A stretch of 64,000 nucleotides of DNA from DATCLS01 sp035265325 (GTDB lineage: Bacteria > Actinomycetota > Acidimicrobiia > Acidimicrobiales > VFJN01), in NCBI GenBank assembly GCA_035265325.1, contig DATFOS010000177.1:1-64000 (forward strand), in the 5' to 3' direction. Position numbers and translations under genes: made by a program. Positions 31,802 to 39,463 of the stretch are shown here, in pieces (the stretch's first letter is position 1; the number at the start of each line of letters is the position of its first letter). Under the pieces are notes generated by a model. The model was not told the DNA's origin, made no database searches, and saw only the letters and a program-made list of their open reading frames with translations.

Positions 31802-33151
31802 TCAGCCGGTGACGGCGTCGCCGGCGAGCACGAAGAACACGACGAGCAGGACGGCGAGGGCGCCGAGCCCCGGCAGCACCCCGATCGCGTCGGTCAGCGC
31901 GGCCCCCAACATCGCCGGCCCCGCGAGCGCGACCGCCCAGGTCGGCGGCACCCGCGGCCGCACGGCCTCGTCCCGGGCCGAGCGGCCGGGCGGGGGCACG
32001 TCGCCCCCCGGGCCCCGCTGCAGCGTGGGCCGGCGCTGGGCCGGGGCCACGACCCGCCGGTGGCGCAGGAGGACGGCGAGCAGCACGAGCGCGGTCCCCA
32101 CCAGGATCGCCCCCAGGACGCCGGTGAGGAACCCGACGGCCGCGGCCACGACGAGCAGAATGGCGCCCGACAGCCGTGACCGCACCCGCCGGTCGCGCGG
32201 GGCGGGGGTCGGCGCGCCGGCGATGCCCGCCCGCGGGGCGGCGGGGACCGTGCGGGCGTCCGCCGCCCGGGCGTCGGCCGGCCGCCGGGGCGTCGCGGGG
32301 ACGGTCGTCCCGGGCCCGCGCCCCGGTGCGGGGTCTCCCCGGGTCGTCGCCTCCCACGGGTCGGGGCGTCCGGCCATGGCCTCGACGAGGACCGATGCCG
32401 GCGGGCGGGCGGCCGGGTCCGCCGCGGTGGCGGCCCGCACCCACGGCGCCAGCCAGTCCGGCGGGCCGTCGGGGGAGGCCCCCTGCGAGGCGTACGCCAT
32501 CACCGCGCCCCACGACCACACGTCGGCGGCCGCCGTGGCCTCGCCCCGGGCCACCCGTTCGGGCGCCATCCACGTGGGCGTCCCCATGGCTGACCCGGCC
32601 TGCGTGACCGGCACGGCTCCCGGGAACCAGGCGATGCCGAAGTCGACCACGCGGGGCCCGTCGGGGCCGAGGACGACGTTGCGGGGCGTGAGGTCCCGGT
32701 GGACGACCCCGGCGGCGTGGATGGCGGCGAGCGCCTCGGCCATCGCGGCCCCGAGCGCCCGGAGCGCCGGGCCGGTCACGGGGCCGTGGCGGGCGACGTG
32801 GTCGGCCAGCGAGGGCCCGGCGACGTAGGCGGACGCCAGCCAGGGCCGGGGCGCGTCCGGGTCGGCGTCGAGCAGGGGCGCCACGTGCGGGCTCGCCACC
32901 CGCCGCAGGGCGGCCACCTCGCGGGCGAAGCGCGCCCGGGACGACGGGTCGGCCGCCAGCGTCGCCGCCAGCAGCTTGACCGCCACCGGCCGGGGCGCCC
33001 CGCCGGCCGCACCGGTGGGGTCGTCGGCGCGCCACACCTCGCCCATCCCGCCCCGCCCGAGCAGCTCGACCAGCCGGTACGGCCCGATGGCCTGCCCCGG
33101 CGCCGGCGTCCCGCCGCCCTCCGGCTCGCGGCCCGCGTGCCCGCTCGTCAC
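31802..33151 (-). CDS. membrane Ser/Thr protein kinase (PknB-like)
   Basis: A 449-residue Hanks-type kinase. Visible parts: Gly loop GRGGMGEVW (32-40), Lys59 in VAVKLL, catalytic loop HRDLTPRN (151-158; Asp153; Thr stands where most kinases have Lys, seen in some actinobacterial kinases), DFG at 170-172, and TPTWMAPE. A Pro/Ala/Arg linker leads to about four hydrophobic segments (about 318-362 and 405-448). There are no PASTA repeats and almost no extracellular domain, so it would not sense cell-wall fragments directly. GTG at 33151 is the start just before the domain. Confidence 0.9.
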   Translation of the reverse strand: MTSGHAGREPEGGGTPAPGQAIGPYRLVELLGRGGMGEVWRADDPTGAAGGAPRPVAVKLLAATLAADPSSRARFAREVAALRRVASPHVAPLLDADPDAPRPWLASAYVAGPSLADHVARHGPVTGPALRALGAAMAEALAAIHAAGVVHRDLTPRNVVLGPDGPRVVDFGIAWFPGAVPVTQAGSAMGTPTWMAPERVARGEATAAADVWSWGAVMAYASQGASPDGPPDWLAPWVRAATAADPAARPPASVLVEAMAGRPDPWEATTRGDPAPGRGPGTTVPATPRRPADARAADARTVPAAPRAGIAGAPTPAPRDRRVRSRLSGAILLVVAAAVGFLTGVLGAILVGTALVLLAVLLRHRRVVAPAQRRPTLQRGPGGDVPPPGRSARDEAVRPRVPPTWAVALAGPAMLGAALTDAIGVLPGLGALAVLLVVFFVLAGDAVTG

Positions 33152-33296
33152 CCCCGTAGCCTGCCGCACGGGCCGCGCACCGACGCGGCAGCCCGTGTCG
33201 GCGGCCGTGGCCGGCGTCGCCCGCGTCGCCGGCCGACGGTAGTGGGCGGCCCCCCGCCGCGCCCGGGGCTGACAACGGGGGCGGCCGCGCACGAGG

Positions 33297-34433
33297 ATGG
33301 GGTCCGTGGACGATGCGGTGATCGGGCGCCGGGGTGGCGAGCTGGCGGGACTGGCGGCCGCCGTCTCGTTCGGGATCAGCGCGCCGCTGGCCGCCGCCCT
33401 GCTCGACGTCGCCGACCCCCAGCTCCTGGCCGGGCTGCTGTACCTGGGCGCCGCGCTGGCCCTCGCGGTGGGGTGGCGGGTGCGGCGGGCCCGCACCCGT
33501 CCCCTCGACCGGGCCGACCTGCCCGCGGTCGCCGTCGTGGCGTTGACCGGCGGGATCGTGGCACCGGTCCTCCTGCTCCTCGGCCTGGACCGGGTCGGCG
33601 GGCTCGGCGGCGCCCTCCTCCTCAGCCTCGAGACGCCGACCACGCTGCTCGTCGCCATCGCCGTGTTCGGCGAGCACCTCGACCGCCGCAGCATGCTCGG
33701 CAGCGCCGCCGTCATCGCCGGCGCCGGGCTGCTCGGCGGGGCGCCCGGCGAGGGCGGCACCGGCTGGGCCGGCGTCGGCCTCATCGCCGGCGCCGCCGTG
33801 CTGTGGGCTGTCGACAACAACGTCAGCCGGGACGTCGCCACCCGCTCGCCGCTGGCCCTCGTCACCACCAAGTGCGCCCTCGCCGCCGCCGTGAACCTGG
33901 CCGTCGCCGTCCTGCGCGGGGTGGCGTGGCCGGCGCCGGGCTACCTGGCCGGGGCGCTGGCGCTCGGGGCGGTGTCCTACGGGGCATCGGTCCTGCTGGA
34001 CGCCCACGCCCTCCGCCTCATCGGCGCCGCCCGGGAGGCCGCCCTCTTCGCCACCGCGCCGTTCGCCGGTGCCGCCCTGGCCGTAGCGATCGCCGGCCGC
34101 CTCCCGGCTCCGGTCGAGCTGGCGGCGATCGCCGCCATGGGCCTCGGGGTCGCGGCGCTGCTGACGGCGCACCACGAGCACGACCACCACCACCCGGCCG
34201 AGGCGCACGACCACCTGCACCGCCACGACGACGGCCACCACGAGCACGCCCACGAGGACGGCGATGGCGCCGACCGCACCCGCACCGGCGCCCACTCCGG
34301 AACCGGCGCCCGTGGGCACCGCGGCCCTGCGTACGCGCCGGGCGGGGCGCACCGGCACCCGCACCGCCACGGCGCCCGGTCGCACCGCCACGCCCACGTG
34401 AGCGACCCCCACCACCATCACGACCACGCCTGA
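33297..34433 (+). CDS. EamA-family (DMT) transporter with His-rich C-terminus
   Basis: A 378-residue inner-membrane protein with about ten helices in two EamA halves (about 15-135 and 155-285), then a cytosolic or periplasmic tail of some 90 residues packed with His, Asp and Glu (runs such as HEHDHHHPAEAHDHLHRHDD). The tail is typical of proteins that bind Zn, Ni, Co or Cu, so metal-linked transport or sensing is likely; DMT proteins otherwise export amino acids or nucleosides. The ATG at 33297 or a GTG at 33306 starts it; GAGG fits the latter better. It is divergent from the kinase. Confidence 0.87.
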   Translation: MGSVDDAVIGRRGGELAGLAAAVSFGISAPLAAALLDVADPQLLAGLLYLGAALALAVGWRVRRARTRPLDRADLPAVAVVALTGGIVAPVLLLLGLDRVGGLGGALLLSLETPTTLLVAIAVFGEHLDRRSMLGSAAVIAGAGLLGGAPGEGGTGWAGVGLIAGAAVLWAVDNNVSRDVATRSPLALVTTKCALAAAVNLAVAVLRGVAWPAPGYLAGALALGAVSYGASVLLDAHALRLIGAAREAALFATAPFAGAALAVAIAGRLPAPVELAAIAAMGLGVAALLTAHHEHDHHHPAEAHDHLHRHDDGHHEHAHEDGDGADRTRTGAHSGTGARGHRGPAYAPGGAHRHPHRHGARSHRHAHVSDPHHHHDHA

Positions 34434-34510
34434 GCGCGGGCTCGGCGCCCCAGGGCGCGGCGTCCGGGGCGTTCAGCCGTCCGTCAGGGGCGGGGGCGCA
34501 CGGTGACGGC

Positions 34511-34690
34511 ATGAAGACCGTTCCGTCGCTGCTCCGCTGGCCCGTGTTCCTGGCCCTGGCGGCGCTGCACCTCGCCGTGCTGCCGTTCGTCCTGGCCGAA
34601 TCCGAGCAGGTGACCGTGTCCCTGCTGGCCGGCGCCGGCTACCTGGTCTTGGCCGCCGCCGACCGCCTCTGGCAGCGCACGCCCGCCTGA
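34511..34690 (+). CDS. small two-helix membrane protein
   Basis: A 59-residue protein with two hydrophobic segments (WPVFLALAALHLAVLPFVLA and VSLLAGAGYLVLAAADRL) joined by a short acidic turn. I do not recognise it. It follows the EamA transporter by 77 bp on the same strand. The ATG at 34511 has a weak ribosome site. Confidence 0.6.
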   Translation: MKTVPSLLRWPVFLALAALHLAVLPFVLAESEQVTVSLLAGAGYLVLAAADRLWQRTPA

Positions 34691-34776
34691 CGACCCCACC
34701 CGCCCGGCCGGGCCCCGCCCCAGCAGGGACCCGGCCCGAGCGGGGGACCGTCAGTCCTGGTTGGGCAAACCCTGCA

Positions 34777-35409
34777 TCAGTGATCCCTTCCGGGGTCGGG
34801 GTGGGGTGCCGTGGCGACGGGGAACGTCACCGCGACGGCGGCGCCCGGTCCGGCGACCGAGCGGGCGCCGTCGAGCAGGAGCGTGGCGACCACAGAGGCC
34901 ACCACTTCCGGGGGGTCGTCGGGTGCGCTCAGCGACCAGCTGACCAGCAGCCGGACGATCATGTCCGCCAGCCGCCGCCGCGTCATGGTGTCGAGGGACG
35001 GGAGGCGGTCGCCGACGATCGCCTCGATGGGAGCGCGGGCGACCGACAGCACCCGGGGGTCGTCGGAGGTCAGGAGGGGGACGAGCCGTTCCGGCTCGGT
35101 GCGCACGACCCGGTCGAGCAGCGGGTGTTCCCGGGCCCGGCGCAGCGCCACCACGACGCCGGCGGCCAGCGCCTCCCCGGGGTCGGCGATGCCGGCCATC
35201 GTCGTGGTCACGGCCTCGACGGTGGCGGCCGTCTCCCGCCACACGGCGGCTGCGACCAGGGCGTCCTTGGTCGCGAAGTGCTTGTAGACCGTCGGGCGGG
35301 ACAGCCCGGCCCGCTTGGCCACGTCCGCCACGGACAGCCGGCCGAGCCCGTGGATCGAGGCAACCTCGACGGTCGCCGACAGGATCCGCTCCTCGGTCCC
35401 TTGCCCCAC
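34777..35409 (-). CDS. TetR family regulator
   Basis: A 210-residue repressor. The HTH is at about 8-55 (RILSATVEVASIHGLGRLS, VADVAKRAGLSRPTVYKHF, KDALVAAAV); the C-terminal helical ligand domain is of the AcrR/TetR_C type. The start is GTG at 35409, set by a promoter whose -10 ends 6 nt upstream. The target is unknown; the divergent DUF3995 gene begins 96 bp away. Confidence 0.9.
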   Translation of the reverse strand: MGQGTEERILSATVEVASIHGLGRLSVADVAKRAGLSRPTVYKHFATKDALVAAAVWRETAATVEAVTTTMAGIADPGEALAAGVVVALRRAREHPLLDRVVRTEPERLVPLLTSDDPRVLSVARAPIEAIVGDRLPSLDTMTRRRLADMIVRLLVSWSLSAPDDPPEVVASVVATLLLDGARSVAGPGAAVAVTFPVATAPHPDPGRDH

Positions 35410-35415
35410 GGCGAC

Positions 35416-35443
35416 GTTCTAACAGTTGAGGCCAAAGTGTCAA
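35416..35443 (-). promoter_or_regulatory. consensus-like promoter giving a leaderless TetR mRNA
   Basis: On the minus strand TTGACA (35443-35438), a 16-bp spacer and TAGAAC (35421-35416) preceded by TG form a near-consensus promoter. The GTG start codon is 6 nt past the -10, so transcription should begin at or next to the start codon. Confidence 0.65.
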
Positions 35444-35504
35444 AGGGCGGGGCGGTAGGGAACTCGCTCGCGATCGGTGCCGCCGGACCGGTAGTCCTGG
35501 GGTC

Positions 35505-35993
35505 GTGCCGCCCCGCCGCGCCGTCGCCCTCGCCCTGGTCGCCGCCGCACTGGGTGTTGGCCATGCGCTGTTCAGCGCCTACTGGGCGCTGGGCGGCACC
35601 GCTATGCTCGACACGATCGGCGGCTCGCTGGAGGAAGCGGGCCGCGACCGGGACCCGGACCTGATCGCCGGCCTGTGGGTCGTCGTGGTGGTGAAGCTCG
35701 TCGTGGCGGTGGCGGCCCCGATCCTCGTCGGCGTCGGCGCGGCGACGCTGCCGGCGTGGGCCCGCTCGCGGGTGCCCCGCCTGTTGGGCTGGGTCGCCGC
35801 CGTCGTCCTCGTGGTGTACGGCGGCGTGCTCACGCTGGTCGGCCTGCTGATCCAGGCGGGCGTCATCGAGGCCGCCGACGACGCCGACCACCGCGCCATC
35901 GCCTGGCACGCCTACTTCTGGGACCCGTGGTTCCTGCTCTGGGGCCTCGCCTTCGCCGCCGGCCTGTGGCTCACCCGGCCCCCGCGGGACTGA
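35505..35993 (+). CDS. DUF3995 membrane protein
   Basis: A 162-residue membrane protein with four hydrophobic helices. The DUF3995 pattern is clear: GVGHALFSAYWALGGTAMLDTIGG (in parts: HALFSAYWALGG, LDTIGG) and the C-terminal AWHAYFWDPWFLLWGLAF. Function unknown. GTG start at 35505; TAGTCC stands 7 nt upstream. It is followed 7 bp later by a methyltransferase gene, so they likely form an operon. Confidence 0.85.
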   Translation: MPPRRAVALALVAAALGVGHALFSAYWALGGTAMLDTIGGSLEEAGRDRDPDLIAGLWVVVVVKLVVAVAAPILVGVGAATLPAWARSRVPRLLGWVAAVVLVVYGGVLTLVGLLIQAGVIEAADDADHRAIAWHAYFWDPWFLLWGLAFAAGLWLTRPPRD

Positions 35994-36000
35994 GGCGCCG

Positions 36001-36795
36001 GTGGTCGACGCGATCTTCGCCGAGCCCCGGCTGGCCGCGGTGTACGACGCCTTGGACGGTGACCGGGACGACCTGGACGTGTACACCGCGCTGGTGGACG
36101 AGCTCGGCGCCCGGTCGGTGCTCGACATCGGGTGCGGGACCGGCACGTTCGCCTGCCTGCTGGCCCGGCGAGGGACGGACGTGATCGGGTTGGACCCGGC
36201 CGAGGCGTCGCTGAACGTGGCCCGCCGGAAGCCCGGCGCCGACCGGGTCCGCTGGCTCGCCGGGGACGCGTCCGCGCCGGTCGCGACCGGGCCTCGGGCC
36301 GACGGTGGCACCGGGATCGATCTCGTGACGATGATCGGGAACGTGGCCCAGGTGTTCCTCGCCGACGAGGACTGGGCGGCGGCGCTCGCCACCGCCTCGG
36401 CCGCCCTCCGTCCCGGGGGCTGGCTGGCGTTCGAGGTACGCGACCCGGCGCGTCAGGCCTGGCGGGGGTGGGACCGGGCGCACGCGTACCGCCGCGCCCA
36501 CGTCCCCGGGGTTGGCGACGTGGAGGCCTGGCCGGAGGTGACGGACGTCCGGCTGCCGCTCGTCTCGTTCCGCTGGACGGTCGTGTTCGCGGCCGACGGC
36601 GTGTCGCTGACCTCGGAGTCGACCCTGCGCTTCCGCTCCCGTGACGAGGTGGCCGCGTCGCTGGGCGCCGCCGGCTTCGCCCTCCACGAGGTGCGGGGCG
36701 CGCCCGACCGCCCCGGTGCCGAGTTCGTCTTCCTCGCCCACCGCTGGGTTCCCCCGCCGGGGGCCGCGGAGGAGGGGACATCCGACGACGCGTGA
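36001..36795 (+). CDS. class I SAM-dependent methyltransferase
   Basis: A 264-residue methyltransferase of the SAM-binding Methyltransf_25 group. Motif I SVLDIGCGTGTFACLLARRG, motif II DVIGLDPAEASLNVAR, and DLVTMIGNVAQVFL are visible; the second half is a beta-rich lid (RLPLVSFRWTVVFAADG). Substrate unknown. GTG start. Its TGA overlaps by 4 bp (GTGA, 36792-36795) the start of the tiny lipoprotein gene. Confidence 0.88.
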   Translation: MVDAIFAEPRLAAVYDALDGDRDDLDVYTALVDELGARSVLDIGCGTGTFACLLARRGTDVIGLDPAEASLNVARRKPGADRVRWLAGDASAPVATGPRADGGTGIDLVTMIGNVAQVFLADEDWAAALATASAALRPGGWLAFEVRDPARQAWRGWDRAHAYRRAHVPGVGDVEAWPEVTDVRLPLVSFRWTVVFAADGVSLTSESTLRFRSRDEVAASLGAAGFALHEVRGAPDRPGAEFVFLAHRWVPPPGAAEEGTSDDA

Positions 36796-36902
36796 GGCCC
36801 GCTACGGCGCTGGCCGTGGCGACCGTGCTCGGGCTGGCGGCGGGGCACCTGGCATGTGGGGGTGACACGGACGACGCCGGGGCCGGGCCGCAGGCGCGCT
36901 GA
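36792..36902 (+). CDS. 36-residue putative lipoprotein
   Basis: GTG at 36792 overlaps the methyltransferase stop as GTGA, the usual coupling arrangement. The peptide is a short basic N-end (VRPAT), a hydrophobic core (ALAVATVLGLAAG), a lipobox-like HLAC with Cys22, and an acidic tail of 14 residues (GGDTDDAGAGPQAR). If cleaved and lipidated, only about 15 residues remain. It could be a genuine micro-lipoprotein or the front of a lost lipoprotein gene. Confidence 0.45.
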   Translation: MRPATALAVATVLGLAAGHLACGGDTDDAGAGPQAR

Positions 36903-36970
36903 TGCGGCCGGGTGCGGGCGTGTCAGCGGGGGCTCAGGGCGGCGTCAGCGGGTGGGACGACGATGCGGTC

Positions 36971-37135
36971 ATGCGGATCTCCACCAGCACCAGCAGCAGC
37001 ACCCGGCGCCTCGCTCGGGGCGACGTCGTCTACCGGCTCGCCTCCGGCGGGACGGTCGTCGCCTCCAACCCGTCGGGTCGCCCGACCGGACGGTGGCGGC
37101 CACTCACCTCCACCCTCAGCCGCCGGCGCACCTGA
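36971..37135 (+). CDS. small protein with VVYR/ASGGT/PSG motif, second copy
   Basis: A 54-residue protein: Ser/Thr-rich start (MRISTSTSSSTRRLARG), core VVYRLASGGTVVASNPSG, RP, basic tail LSRRRT. The core matches the protein at 20624-20791. The ribosome site is weak (GGTGGGA about 15 nt upstream), so the coding call rests mainly on the shared motif. It lies between the tiny lipoprotein and the B12-type regulator. Function unknown. Confidence 0.6.
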   Translation: MRISTSTSSSTRRLARGDVVYRLASGGTVVASNPSGRPTGRWRPLTSTLSRRRT

Positions 37136-37287
37136 CCCGCCGGGGCCCGAGCCGGCGGTCGGTCACGTCGGCGACCGGGCCCGGCATGCCGCACCGGGGC
37201 CTGCTCCTCCCCTCTCTCGGCGCCCGGGCCGCGGCTACGCTCGCCGCCGGCCCAGCGTTGCGGACCCACGAGCCCGGAGGCCCCACG

Positions 37288-38214
37288 GTGACCCGCGAGG
37301 ACGTGAGGAGCGACGAGCCCACGGGTGACGTTGCCGGCGCCGGCGCTGTCGCCACCCCGCCGGACGCCGGCCTGCTGAACCTCAAGCAGGTCGCCCGCGC
37401 CCTCGACGTCCACTACATGACGGCCTACCGGTACGTCCGCCAGGGGCGGCTGCCGGCGGTGCGGTCGGGCAACGTGTGGCTGGTCGACCCCAACGACGTC
37501 GCCGCACTGGCGAGCGCTGGGCGCGGCGGCGCCGGCAGCGCCCCCACCACGGCGCCGGCGGCCGACTGGGCGGCGCGGTTCGGCGAGCGGCTTCTGGCCG
37601 GCGACGAGGTGGGGGCCTGGACGGTGGTGTCCCGGGCGCTGGCCAGCGGCCACACCCCGCAGCGCTGCTACCTCGAGCTGATCAGCGGGTCGATGGCCGC
37701 CATCGGCGAGGACGTGGCCGCCGGCCGGCTGTCGGTGGCGGACCAGTACGTCGCCACCGCCACCGCTCAGCGCGTCGGGGCCCGGCTCGGGGCCCGGTTC
37801 CGCCGGCGGGGCCGATCCCGGGGGACGGTCGTGCTCGGCGCCCCCGCCGGCGAGCGCCACGCCCTGCCGATCGCCGTGGTCGCCGACCTGGCCCGCCTGG
37901 CCGGGTTCACGGTCGTGGAACTGGGCGCCGACGTCCCGCCGGAGGCGTTCGGCCTGGCGGCGGAGCGGGCCGAGCGGCTGGTGGCCGTAGGCATCGGCGT
38001 GACCACCGTCGACCACCTCGACGCCGCCCGGGCCGCCGTGGACGCCGTCGAGAGGGCCGCCCCCGGGGCGCCCGTGGTCATGGGCGGCCAGGCCGTCCGC
38101 AACCCCGAGGTCGCCGGCCTGTTGGGCGTCCACGAGTGGGCGGCCGACGGTGCCGCCCTCGTCACCGCCCTCGACCGCCTGGCCGCCGACCGGGCCTCGC
38201 CCACCGGGCGCTAG
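37288..38214 (+). CDS. excisionase-type HTH regulator with cobalamin-binding domain
   Basis: A 308-residue regulator. Residues 29-75 form an excisionase/MerR-type helix (LNLKQVARALDVHYMTAYRYVRQGRLPAVRSG), quoted here only as landmarks LNLKQVARAL and YRYVRQGRLPA. Residues 92-172 match the four-helix cap of B12 domains (SGSMAAIGEDVAAGRLSVAD), and 178-300 the Rossmann B12 domain (TVVLGAPAGERH, LARLAGFTVVELGADVP). The lower-ligand motif, E/D-x-H-x-x-G, reads ERHALP: His191 is kept but the Gly is Pro. CarH-like light sensing or B12 sensing is possible. GGAGG precedes the GTG at 37288. Confidence 0.85.
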   Translation: MTREDVRSDEPTGDVAGAGAVATPPDAGLLNLKQVARALDVHYMTAYRYVRQGRLPAVRSGNVWLVDPNDVAALASAGRGGAGSAPTTAPAADWAARFGERLLAGDEVGAWTVVSRALASGHTPQRCYLELISGSMAAIGEDVAAGRLSVADQYVATATAQRVGARLGARFRRRGRSRGTVVLGAPAGERHALPIAVVADLARLAGFTVVELGADVPPEAFGLAAERAERLVAVGIGVTTVDHLDAARAAVDAVERAAPGAPVVMGGQAVRNPEVAGLLGVHEWAADGAALVTALDRLAADRASPTGR

Positions 38215-38262
38215 GCCGGCACGGGCGCTAGCCCAGCCCGGGCCTCGCCCACCGGGCGCTAG
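38191..38262. repeat. 24-bp direct repeat at the end of the B12-regulator gene
   Basis: The 24-bp sequences at 38191-38214 and 38239-38262 are identical; the first encodes the last residues and stop of the regulator, and the second lies beyond the gene. A GGGCGCTAGCCCAG-like core recurs once more near 38271-38284. It looks like a small tandem duplication, perhaps from slipped replication, and the CTAGCCC palindrome may help to end transcription of the two convergent genes. Confidence 0.6.
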
Positions 38263-38275
38263 CCCAGCACGGGGG

Positions 38276-39190
38276 CTAGCCCACCAGGGTGTTCAGGAGC
38301 TCGCGGGTGCGGCGGCGGGAGGCCGACCGGTCGTCGCCGACCGCGAACGGGGCCGCCCACACGTCGGTGGCGCCGGCCTCGAACAACGCCTCGACCTGCG
38401 CCGTCACCGACGCCTCGTCACCCACGACGGCGGCGTCGGCCGGCCCGCCCGCCCCGCCGATGTCGAGGATGCGGCGGTAGTTGACCAGCGTGCCGTACAT
38501 GGCGAACTGCCGGGCGGCGGCGTCGCGGCCCGCCGCTTCGTCGTCGACGACCGCCACCGGCAGGCCGGCGACGATGCGGGGCGCCGGGCGGCCCGCCGCC
38601 TCGGCCGCCGCCCGCAGGCGCGGGGCCACGTGCGCCGAGATGGCCTTGGCGTTGGCCATCCAGAGGATCGTCCCATCGGTGTGCGTCCCCGCCACCCGCA
38701 GCAGCCGAGGCGCCAGCGCCGAGACCATCAGCGAGACCGGGTACGGCGGCGGGGTGCCGCGGCCGAACGAGTGGACCCGGAAGTCCTCGCCGGTGAACGC
38801 CACCTCCTCGCCGCGCAGCATCGGAGCCAGGACCGAGACGTACTCCTCGGTGTGGCGCCCCGGGTGCGAGAAGTCGAGGCCGAGGACGTCCTCGATGACC
38901 GGCTGGTGCGAGGGGCCGATGCCGAGCGTCAGGCCGGGGCGGCCCATGGCGGCGACGACGGACGCGGCCCGGTTCGCCATCAGGAACGGGTGGGCGGTGT
39001 AGGTCTGCAGGACGGACGTGCCGAGCTCGATGCGGGTCGTCGCCCGCCCGGCGAGGGCCATCGCCACCAGGGGGTCGCCGCTGGTGGCGCTGGCGTACCA
39101 GAGCGACGTGTACCCGTCGGCCTCGGCCCGCACGGCCTGCTCGATCATCTTGTCGACGCTGGACGCGCCCCCCGACAACCCGATGCGCAT
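38276..39190 (-). CDS. LLM-class F420-dependent oxidoreductase
   Basis: A 304-residue bacterial-luciferase-like TIM barrel of the F420-dependent group (MSMEG/Rv-type TIGR03564-like). Motifs: MRIGLSGGASSVDKMIEQA, DGYTSLWYASATSGDPLVAMALAG, IELGTSVLQTYTAHP, TLGIGPSHQPVIE and HTEEYVSVL (each under 20 residues). Coenzyme F420H2 as hydride donor fits Actinomycetota. Substrate unknown. It is convergent with the B12-type regulator, with the direct repeat between them. Confidence 0.9.
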   Translation of the reverse strand: MRIGLSGGASSVDKMIEQAVRAEADGYTSLWYASATSGDPLVAMALAGRATTRIELGTSVLQTYTAHPFLMANRAASVVAAMGRPGLTLGIGPSHQPVIEDVLGLDFSHPGRHTEEYVSVLAPMLRGEEVAFTGEDFRVHSFGRGTPPPYPVSLMVSALAPRLLRVAGTHTDGTILWMANAKAISAHVAPRLRAAAEAAGRPAPRIVAGLPVAVVDDEAAGRDAAARQFAMYGTLVNYRRILDIGGAGGPADAAVVGDEASVTAQVEALFEAGATDVWAAPFAVGDDRSASRRRTRELLNTLVG

Positions 39191-39223
39191 GGCCGGGACG
39201 CTACCGGCGGACGGCGCCCTCTG

Positions 39224-39463
39224 GTGACGATCTGTCACAACGGGCGGCAGACACTCGGCGGGACGGGCTACGGTCCGTCCGGAAAGTGACGCCGCGTAAC
39301 CGACGCCGGGGATGCCGTCGGCCGGGGCACCCATCGGCGCCACCGATGGGAGGGGGTTCGGACTTGTGCGCCTGCGGTTCGGAAGCGCGAGACTTGAACC
39401 AGGGTCAATCCGTAGGGGGAGCGCGCTGCGGCCCGCCAGGGGAACCACGACCAGGGGGAACGA
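39224..39463 (+). promoter_or_regulatory. promoter and long structured leader of the HAAT operon
   Basis: GTGAC-GATCT-GTCAC (39224-39238) is a perfect inverted repeat that resembles, with one base too many in the spacer, a CRP-type site. TACGGT (39269-39274) is a likely -10, putting transcription start near 39282 and leaving about 180 nt before the ATG at 39464. This leader holds an 8-bp hairpin (CCCATCGG with CCGATGGG, around 39330-39350) and ends in GGGGGAA as ribosome site. I cannot match it to a riboswitch class I know. Confidence 0.45.

Noticed and set aside
38191..38284. CRISPR-like repeats
   Set aside because: Only two full copies, the first lying inside a coding end, with no spacer series or cas genes.
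39282..39463. A named riboswitch before the LivHM fusion
   Set aside because: Hairpins are present, but I could not match conserved cores of glycine, SAM, cobalamin, c-di-GMP, c-di-AMP or guanidine classes; left as an unassigned leader.
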